This document shows positions 30,998-36,717 of a DNA stretch of 36,717 nucleotides, one piece after another. The notes under the pieces were generated by a model. The model was not told where the DNA came from. It did no database searches and saw nothing but the letters and a program-made list of their open reading frames with translations. Made by a program: the position numbers and the translations under genes. Origin of the DNA: an uncultured Eubacteriales bacterium (lineage in GTDB: Bacteria > Bacillota > Clostridia > Oscillospirales > Acutalibacteraceae). The stretch spans positions 1-36,717 of the forward strand of contig CAKSWC010000017.1 of NCBI GenBank assembly GCA_934511365.1, read 5' to 3'. The first letter of the stretch is position 1, and every line of letters starts with the position of its first letter.

Positions 30998-31996
30998 TTA
31001 TTTTACCGGAGTGACCGGTGTTTCATAAAGATATTTGTTCAAAAATCCGTCAACCGTTTTCCAATATTCCTCCGGGAACCAGAGGGCGGAAACGGCGTGC
31101 TCCGCGCCTTTAACAATGTGCTTTTCCTTGGGCGCGGCGCAGGCGGAAAAAACAATCGGGAGGTTTTCAATAAGGACGAAATCGTCCTTGTCTCCGTGAA
31201 TAAAAAGAGTCGGCGTTTTAGACTTTTTGAGCTGTTCAACCGCGGAGGCTTCGCCAAAGAAAAAGCCGTTCATAATTTTGTTCACAAAGCTCGCGGCCGG
31301 AATAACTATTTTCGGCGGAAGGTGATATTTTCTGATGCACTGGTCAACAAAAATCTCCTTAACTCCGCAATAGCCGCAGTCCTCAACGGCAAGAACAACA
31401 TTTGAGGGAAGATTTTCGCCCGTCACCATCATTGTTGTTGCCGCTCCCATTGAAACGCCGTGGATAACGATTTTCACCTTTGGATTTTCCTGAACAAGGC
31501 TGTTTACCCAGTCAACAATGTCTAGTCTGTCGAGCCAGCCCATTGAAACATACTTGCTGTCACTGCTGTCGTGGCCGCGCATATCGGGAATGAGAACATT
31601 GAAGCCACGGCGGTAATACTCCATTGCATAGGTGCCCATTTCACGCTTGACGTTTGTCCAACCATGGATGCAGATTGCCCAAATATTACTGTTTGACGGG
31701 TTACGAAACTCCATTGCGCGCAAAGTTTTCCCCTCGCGGCTTTTGATGGAAACACTCTGTTTATAGTTTTCGTCATACCATTTATAACCGGCGCAAAGCG
31801 TTTTGTTGTCTGCATTGCGCTCAAAGAGGCTGTTTTTGCAGGGAATGGTTTCATCCTTGCGGCGCTTTGAACCGAGGGCGATATGGAAAAACAACGCACC
31901 CAAGCCGAAATATAAAACGGCAAGAACGGCAGCAACAATAACAACGGCGGTTATTGCCGTTTTTTGGGCATAGGTTAAAACAAGAAAGTTAAGCAT
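30998..31996 (-). CDS. Membrane-anchored alpha/beta-hydrolase
   Basis: ATG 31996 follows AAAGGA by 10 nt and gives an N-terminal hydrophobic anchor (about residues 13-40), so the domain probably faces outside. The 332-residue protein contains ICIHGWTN (oxyanion strand), DMRGHDSSD, and GVSMGAAT (nucleophile Ser near 170), with a late HGDKDDFV Asp and a C-terminal GAEHA His completing a catalytic triad. It belongs to the broad BD-FAE/DUF-type hydrolases (YqkD-like). Substrate unknown, perhaps esters or peptides. It has its own TATAAT promoter and stands divergent from the yerC-like operon. Confidence 0.85.
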   Translation of the reverse strand: MLNFLVLTYAQKTAITAVVIVAAVLAVLYFGLGALFFHIALGSKRRKDETIPCKNSLFERNADNKTLCAGYKWYDENYKQSVSIKSREGKTLRAMEFRNPSNSNIWAICIHGWTNVKREMGTYAMEYYRRGFNVLIPDMRGHDSSDSKYVSMGWLDRLDIVDWVNSLVQENPKVKIVIHGVSMGAATTMMVTGENLPSNVVLAVEDCGYCGVKEIFVDQCIRKYHLPPKIVIPAASFVNKIMNGFFFGEASAVEQLKKSKTPTLFIHGDKDDFVLIENLPIVFSACAAPKEKHIVKGAEHAVSALWFPEEYWKTVDGFLNKYLYETPVTPVK

Positions 31997-32062
31997 CAAA
32001 TTCAATCCTTTCAAAATATGGGCTGAAAAGCCCAAACTCCCACATTAGGTAAATTATATGAT

Positions 32063-32092
32063 ATTATACCATATATTAGCAGCATATTGCAA
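32063..32092 (-). promoter_or_regulatory. Promoter of the membrane hydrolase gene
   Basis: -35 TTGCAA (32087-32092), 18 nt, -10 TATAAT (32063-32068). A GGGCT/AGCCC hairpin lies in the short leader at 32020-32033. Confidence 0.65.
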
Positions 32093-32154
32093 TTTTTTGG
32101 GAAAATTTCGTCATGATGGACGAATTTCTGACCTTTCATTTGTTTAAATTACTG

Positions 32155-32183
32155 TTTACTTTTTCAGTTTAATGTGCTAAAAT
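32155..32183 (+). promoter_or_regulatory. Promoter of the yerC-like operon
   Basis: TTTACT (32155-32160), 17 nt, TAAAAT (32178-32183). The leader carries a GGCGG/CCGCC hairpin before the start codon. Confidence 0.55.
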
Positions 32184-32243
32184 ACTGGTAATTGCAGGCG
32201 GCATTCAACTTTGCCGCCCCTTGGGAAAGAAAGGACTTATAAG

Positions 32244-32528
32244 ATGGCTAACAGAACAACAGAGGAGAATGTTGACTTTTTGTTTGAGCTTATCATGCTT
32301 GTTGAAACAAAAGAAGAATGTGCTGCCCTTTTTGATTCACTCTGCACCCCGACCGAGCTTGCCTCGCTCTCTCAGCGTGCGGTTGTTGCGCGTATGCTCG
32401 ACCAAAAAAAGGTTTATAGCGACATTGTTTCCGAAACCGGCGCAAGCACGGCAACAATCAGCCGCGTTAACAGAACAAAGGACGGCTATCAGCCCCTTTT
32501 TGACAAACTGAACGGAAAGAAAAATTAA
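32244..32528 (+). CDS. yerC: YerC/YecD-type TrpR-like DNA-binding protein
   Basis: The 94-residue protein begins at ATG 32244 behind AAAGGA. It reads as the YerC/TrpR-like family: an N-terminal helical part with LMLVETKEECAALFDSLCTPTELASLSQR, then helix-turn-helix DIVSETGASTATISRVNR (about 62-80). The TrpR fold is used here in place of tryptophan sensing, and no trp genes are near. In Bacillus yerC is of unclear role. It starts a compact operon with a methyltransferase 13 nt downstream. Confidence 0.88.
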   Translation: MANRTTEENVDFLFELIMLVETKEECAALFDSLCTPTELASLSQRAVVARMLDQKKVYSDIVSETGASTATISRVNRTKDGYQPLFDKLNGKKN

Positions 32529-32541
32529 TCGAGGTGCTTTG

Positions 32542-33309
32542 ATGGCCGGTTATAAGGATTTTGCGTTCTTCTATGACCTTTTGATGAAAAATGCCGATTA
32601 CGAAAGCCGCTTTGATTACATCGTCGGTCTCCTTGCCGAAAACGGTATCGGCGGGGGGATTTTGCTTGATATGGCCTGCGGCACCGGTACGCTTTCAAAA
32701 ATGTTTGCGCAAAAGGGCTTTGACGTTATCGGCGTTGACGCGTCCGAGGAGATGCTTTCAAAAGCGCAGGAAAAAAAGCTTGAGGAAGATTTTGACGCCC
32801 TCTTTCTCTGCCAGAGGATGGAGGAGCTTGACCTGTTCGGAACAATCGACGCCGCAGTCTGCACCCTTGACAGCCTCAATCACGTTACCGAGAAGGAAAA
32901 AATACGCGAAATTTTCCGCCGCGTTGCCCTTTTTATGAATGACGGCGGAGTTTTTGTTTTTGACGTTAACACTTTATATAAGCACCGCGAGGTACTCGGC
33001 AACAACGCTTTTGTTTTTGACACGGAAAATGTTTTTTGCGCGTGGCAAAACGCCCTCCTTGAGGACGGTGAAACAACGCAGATTGACCTCGATATCTTTG
33101 AAAGCGATGAGGAAGAAGATGACGTCTATGTCCGATACAGCGAAGAGTTTTTTGAGCGCGGATACGAGCTTGACTTCCTCAAAAAAACGCTTGAGCAGTT
33201 CCGGTTTGAGGTTGTCGGAATCTATGACGATATGACAAAAGAGCCGATAAATGAAAACAGCGAACGCGCCGTCTTTGTCTGCAAAAAGCACGGAACGCAA
33301 TTTGTCTGA
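32542..33309 (+). CDS. Class I SAM-dependent methyltransferase
   Basis: ATG 32542 with GAGGTG 5 nt upstream. The 255-residue protein has the Rossmann motif I LLDMACGTGTLS (about 38-49), followed by GVDASEEML (motif Post I) and the INA-type segment AAVCTLDSLNHV near 110. It is probably a small-molecule or RNA methylase of the YqeM/BioC-like kind. The substrate cannot be read. It follows yerC with 13 nt between them and precedes hslO. Confidence 0.85.
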   Translation: MAGYKDFAFFYDLLMKNADYESRFDYIVGLLAENGIGGGILLDMACGTGTLSKMFAQKGFDVIGVDASEEMLSKAQEKKLEEDFDALFLCQRMEELDLFGTIDAAVCTLDSLNHVTEKEKIREIFRRVALFMNDGGVFVFDVNTLYKHREVLGNNAFVFDTENVFCAWQNALLEDGETTQIDLDIFESDEEEDDVYVRYSEEFFERGYELDFLKKTLEQFRFEVVGIYDDMTKEPINENSERAVFVCKKHGTQFV

Positions 33310-33377
33310 TATTGCTAAGTAACCGTATTATATATAGAAAGGAGCGGCACTTTCCTGCCGCAAACGGGTTTTAAAGA
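33310..33377 (+). promoter_or_regulatory. Leader with hairpin before hslO
   Basis: An AT-rich TATTATATATAG stretch could hold a promoter. Then AAAGGAG is followed by GCGGCA/TGCCGC with a CTTTCC loop. The only ribosome-site candidate near ATG 33378 is AAAG, so initiation may depend on this leader fold. Confidence 0.4.
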
Positions 33378-34256
33378 ATGGGAAAGCTTGTAAGATGCAT
33401 TTCCGTTGACGGAACGCTCACCGTCATGGCGGTCAATTCCACTGATATTGTGAGCGAAGCGGAACGGATTCACAAAACCTCCGCCGTCACCTCTGCCGCG
33501 CTGGGCAGACTGCTCACGGCGGCCTCCCTCATGGGCAGCGCACTCAAGGGAGAAAACGATTCGCTCACCCTCAAAATCAACGGAAAAGGAAAAGCCGGAA
33601 CGGTGATGGCCGTTTCCGACTCAAAAGGCAACGTCCGCGGCTGCATTCAAAACCCGATTGTTGAAATTCCGCTCAACAAAAAAGGAAAGCTTGATGTTGC
33701 CGGAGCGGTCGGAACGGACGGCTATGTTACTGTTATCAAAGACCTTGGACTCAAGGAGCCGTACATTGGGCAAACTCCGATTGTCAGCGGAGAAATTGCC
33801 GAGGATATCACGTCATACTTTGCGGTCAGCGAGCAAACGCCGACCGTATGCGCCCTCGGTGTGCTTGTCAATCCCGACCTTTCAATCAAGGCGGCCGGCG
33901 GCTTCATCATTCAGCTTCTTCCGACCGCTATGGAGGACACGATTGAAAAAGTTGAACGCTCAATCGCTGGCATTGAACCCGTCACTGCCCTCATTGCAAA
34001 AGGCATGACTCCGGAGGAAATTTGCCGCCATGCACTTTCGGGCTTTGAACTTGAAGTTCTTGACACCGCCTCCCCCGTTTATAAATGCAACTGCTCAAGG
34101 CAGCGCGTTGAAAGCGCACTGATAAGCACGGGCAAGGATGAGCTTATGAGCATGGCCGAGGACGAAAAAACCGAGGTCTGCTGCCGCTTCTGCGATAAAA
34201 AGTATGTTTTCACGTCAAGCGATATCAAGGCGCTTTTGAAAAAAGCAAGCAAATGA
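33378..34256 (+). CDS. hslO: Hsp33 redox-regulated chaperone
   Basis: The 292-residue cytosolic holdase is activated by disulfide formation under oxidative heat or bleach stress. The N-terminal core is recognisable by RCISVDGTL and RLLTAASLMGS. The zinc switch cysteines are at CNC near residue 236 and CCRFC near 270, so the CxC and CxxC switch is intact. In anaerobes Hsp33 may buffer chance oxygen exposure. The gene follows the methyltransferase but has a separate leader. Confidence 0.94.
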   Translation: MGKLVRCISVDGTLTVMAVNSTDIVSEAERIHKTSAVTSAALGRLLTAASLMGSALKGENDSLTLKINGKGKAGTVMAVSDSKGNVRGCIQNPIVEIPLNKKGKLDVAGAVGTDGYVTVIKDLGLKEPYIGQTPIVSGEIAEDITSYFAVSEQTPTVCALGVLVNPDLSIKAAGGFIIQLLPTAMEDTIEKVERSIAGIEPVTALIAKGMTPEEICRHALSGFELEVLDTASPVYKCNCSRQRVESALISTGKDELMSMAEDEKTEVCCRFCDKKYVFTSSDIKALLKKASK

Positions 34257-34266
34257 TTATAGCAAA

Positions 34267-34301
34267 GCCGCCCGGGGACCGAACTCCGGGCGGCGTTTTT
34301 T
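34267..34301. terminator. Terminator shared by hslO and the converging gene
   Basis: GCCGCCCGG (34267-34275) pairs with CCGGGCGGC (34286-34294), followed by T6. The minus-strand gene ends 2 nt beyond it. Confidence 0.88.
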
Positions 34302-34302
34302 G

Positions 34303-34902
34303 TCAAACAGAAGCGGAAAGTTTTTTCACCGGCATGACAAAATTCATTACAAACAGCATAATTTGAAAAAGAGCGTTCGGAATCATTTCCATCATTGCGC
34401 TTTTTCCAAGAATAAATAACCACAGCGGAATCGTCGCAACTATAAGCAGTGTTAAAACAGAGAGAAGGTTAAAGCCCTTGTATGTTTTTCTGTTCCGAAC
34501 CAAAAAGATAAAAACAGACAGTGCAACACATACAATATAGACCCCCGTTGCGATCCAATGAACAATGCGCTTTGGATTCCATGTTTGAACGTCATGCTTC
34601 AAAGAAAGTGCTATCGCACAACAGCCAATAAGCGTCAACACACTCAAAACGCGCAGAAATCTGCTGTTATCATTATATTTGATATAGGCATAATTCGTAT
34701 TGAGGAAATATGCGCCGCCAACAAGAACAACCCATATCCAAAAGAAAAATTTCCTGTCCTCACAGAGTATGCTAAGAGTTCCCAGCGCATCAAAAGGGTT
34801 GTTCCCCCAGCACCACGGAAGAATAAGTCCATACGCAAATCCGGCAATCAAAAATAACAGGCAAAACGGTTTTCCGAATACAAATTTTTTGATTTTTTCC
34901 AT
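34303..34902 (-). CDS. Six-helix membrane protein, unknown function
   Basis: The 199-residue protein begins at ATG 34902 with AAGGAAA upstream. Six hydrophobic segments (about 10-30, 50-68, 83-100, 115-133, 143-162, 172-190) span it, with short loops including a DVQTWNPKRI loop near 105-115. No catalytic motif is obvious. It could be a DUF998-like membrane protein, but I cannot assign one. It converges with hslO and is separate from the ABC exporter gene downstream on its left and right. Confidence 0.7.
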   Translation of the reverse strand: MEKIKKFVFGKPFCLLFLIAGFAYGLILPWCWGNNPFDALGTLSILCEDRKFFFWIWVVLVGGAYFLNTNYAYIKYNDNSRFLRVLSVLTLIGCCAIALSLKHDVQTWNPKRIVHWIATGVYIVCVALSVFIFLVRNRKTYKGFNLLSVLTLLIVATIPLWLFILGKSAMMEMIPNALFQIMLFVMNFVMPVKKLSASV

Positions 34903-35054
34903 GCTTTTATTTTCCTTTTTATTAAATTACCGTTTAATTTTATCATTGAATACAGCCGCTGTCAACGGAAAAAAGACATCTTCCACACCGCGCCAAATAA
35001 TTGTTGATAAAGAGACACGAACGCCCGAAACCGCCTATGAGCCGAATAAGGCCG

Positions 35055-35092
35055 AAAAAAAAACCGTCCGCCGCAAAAAAGCGACAGACGGT
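35055..35092 (-). terminator. Terminator of the ABC exporter gene
   Basis: On the minus strand ACCGTC/GACGGT (35063-35068 with 35087-35092), with inner CGC/GCG, is followed by about eight T. Confidence 0.8.
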
Positions 35093-35121
35093 CTTTTATA
35101 CATACGCATATCCTTATAAAA

Positions 35122-36717
35122 TCAAGTCATTTCAAACGCGCCGGTATAAAGCTGATAATACTTTTTGCCGAGTGCAATGAGTTCGTCGTGATTTCCGCTT
35201 TCAATAATTTCGCCGCCCTCAAGAACAATAATGTTTTCGGAGTTGCGGACTGTTGAAAGTCGGTGTGCAATAACAAGAACGGTCTTGTCGGCCATGAGCT
35301 TATCCATGCCCTTTTCAATAAGGCGCTCGGTTCTTGTGTCGATTGAGCTTGTTGCCTCATCCAGAACCAAAAGCGGTTTTCCGGCAATAGCTGTCCGCGC
35401 AATGTTCAAAAGCTGAGCCTGACCCATACTGATGTTGACCCCGTCTGCGTTGAGCTTGGTGTCATAGCCTTCCGGAAGTTTTTCAATGAACGATGCCGCA
35501 TTTGCAAGTTTGGCCGCGGCAACAATTTCCTCATCGGTTGCGTCAAGCTTTCCGTAGCGAATATTCTCTTTGATTGTTCCGGGGAAGAGTCTGGAATCCT
35601 GAAGAACAAATGCCATTGACGAGCGCAGAGAGGATTTTTTAATGTTGTTTATGGGTATCGAGTCAATGGTAATCACGCCGTCCTGAACATCATAGAAACG
35701 GTTGATAAGGTTTGTGATAGTAGTTTTTCCTGCGCCGGTGGAACCAACAAAGGCGAGCTTTTCGCCGCTGTTTGCGTGGGTTGAAACGTGTTTGAGAACA
35801 GGCGTTCCCTCAACATAGGAGAACGTAACATCCTTAATGTCAATATCGCAGCGGACGGGAACATAGGAAACCTCTCCGCTCTCATCACCGGGAACTTTCC
35901 AATAAAGCGCACCCTCATCGCTTTCAATTTCTTCGCCCATCTGGTTTTTGATGATTTTGACAAGGGTAACCTTGCCCTCATCGGTTTCAACATCGGTATC
36001 AAGAACCTCAAAAATTCTTTCCGCACCGGCAAGAGCCGCAATGAAAGCGTTGTAGCTTCCGGCAATGGAGGCAATGGGTGAACCGTAATTTTGCGCATAG
36101 CTCAGATATGTGATGAGTGAGGGCAGCTGCATCTGACCCTTGAGAACAAGCCAAACTCCGAAAGAAAGCGCAATGGCATAGTTAATTCTCATTATCATTG
36201 AAAGAAGAGGACCCATAAGGCCGCCGATAATGTTCGACTTCACGCCGGTTTTTCTGAGTGTTTCGTTCAGGAATGCAAACTGCTTTTTGCTTCTGTCCTC
36301 ATAGCAGAAAATCTTGACCGCCTTGATGCCTCTGACATATTCCTCAACATAACCGTTGCATTCGGCGGTCGCCTGCTGCGCTTTTTTGAAAAGCGGAGCG
36401 CATTTTGAGGTGATTATCATGACAACAAGCATCATAAGCGCTATTGCAAAAGTGATTGTGAGCGTAATTTTCCAGCTCATGATTATCATAATAGTTATAG
36501 TCATGACGGCCGAAATTGTTGAGGAAATTATGCTTGGAAAATCGCTGCTGACAAGGTCACTGATGTTTGAAACGTCGCTTGTGAAGTGGCTCATTATCTC
36601 GCCGGTCTTGCGCTTGTCAAAATAGCTGACCGGAAGATGCTGAAGGTGGTTGAAAAGGTCACGCCTTAGGTTTGCAACAACCCTGAGCGAGGTTGAAAGC
36701 AAAATTCTTGTGTAAAG
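35122..36717 (-). CDS. ABC exporter, permease-ATPase fusion (5' partial)
   Basis: The frame is open to the window edge, so the first part of the membrane domain is missing. About 531 residues are readable: the tail of a type 1 exporter membrane domain (with SYFDKRKTGEIMSHFTSD, the intracellular coupling loop), an unusual linker of about 40 residues (around 235-275), then the nucleotide domain with Walker A GSTGAGKTT, Q-loop AFVLQDSRLFPG, a signature NISMGQAQ, Walker B LLVLDEATSSID and H-loop IAHRLS. The signature differs from LSGGQ, with Met in place of Ser/Gly. A heterodimeric exporter with a partner gene upstream would fit. Substrate unknown, perhaps peptides, lipids or drugs. Confidence 0.9.
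   Translation of the reverse strand, partial: LYTRILLSTSLRVVANLRRDLFNHLQHLPVSYFDKRKTGEIMSHFTSDVSNISDLVSSDFPSIISSTISAVMTITIMIIMSWKITLTITFAIALMMLVVMIITSKCAPLFKKAQQATAECNGYVEEYVRGIKAVKIFCYEDRSKKQFAFLNETLRKTGVKSNIIGGLMGPLLSMIMRINYAIALSFGVWLVLKGQMQLPSLITYLSYAQNYGSPIASIAGSYNAFIAALAGAERIFEVLDTDVETDEGKVTLVKIIKNQMGEEIESDEGALYWKVPGDESGEVSYVPVRCDIDIKDVTFSYVEGTPVLKHVSTHANSGEKLAFVGSTGAGKTTITNLINRFYDVQDGVITIDSIPINNIKKSSLRSSMAFVLQDSRLFPGTIKENIRYGKLDATDEEIVAAAKLANAASFIEKLPEGYDTKLNADGVNISMGQAQLLNIARTAIAGKPLLVLDEATSSIDTRTERLIEKGMDKLMADKTVLVIAHRLSTVRNSENIIVLEGGEIIESGNHDELIALGKKYYQLYTGAFEMT

Noticed and set aside
30869..32035. Stop-codon read-through joining hydrolase and tail
   Set aside because: Two consecutive stops (TAA TGA) and no read-through or recoding element visible. 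A decayed tail is simpler.

Overview
The window looks like chromosomal DNA of an anaerobic, low-to-mid-GC Firmicute of the class Clostridia, most like gut Oscillospirales or Ruminococcaceae. I infer this from strong AGGAGG ribosome sites, TTGACA/TATAAT promoters, TTG starts, an MEP-pathway ispE, a YerC-type regulator, Clostridia-style ferredoxin and flavin oxidoreductases, and a large secreted protein with a Cys-rich tail. No rRNA, CRISPR array, transposase or integrase was seen.

Layout. 1-1627: the end of a tRNA-Trp gene, then a decayed prophage fragment (capsid-protein tail, a small ORF, a scaffold gene whose 3' end runs into a host terminator). 1639-4382 (-): a CrtI-like FAD oxidoreductase translationally coupled to an FAD/2Fe-2S reductase. 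4548-5405: an array with two tiny membrane-peptide genes. Each has its own sigma-A promoter, a hairpin over its ribosome site, and a convergent antisense RNA promoter. A third unit keeps only the antisense half. This is the most interesting region and looks like a tandem type I toxin-antitoxin system. 5563-10796: an HTH regulator, divergent from a giant secreted repeat protein, then a 40-residue amphipathic peptide gene. 10797-13391: a transglutaminase-like lipoprotein, a Crp/Fnr regulator and a divergent iron-sulfur protein with a palindrome at its promoter. 13479-17383 (-): glycerol kinase, LDH2-family dehydrogenase and malic enzyme, behind a structured leader. 17726-21245: a secreted esterase, a propeller-like protein and a GPH-type sugar symporter. 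21427-24706: RluA-type pseudouridine synthase, pepD and ispE. 24767-30764: a TetR remnant, then a maltodextrin operon (malQ, binding lipoprotein, two permeases, ATPase). 30872-36717: a degenerate surface-protein tail, a membrane alpha/beta hydrolase, yerC-like regulator, methyltransferase and hslO, a six-helix membrane protein, and an ABC exporter cut by the window edge.

How the genes work together. The maltodextrin cassette imports oligosaccharides and rearranges them with MalQ. The GPH symporter may import another glycoside. Glycerol kinase, LDH2 and malic enzyme form a probable operon around glycerol and C3/C4 acids. The remaining genes are mostly housekeeping, surface or stress functions. 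All functional calls rest on reading the sequence and on family knowledge. No database search was run.
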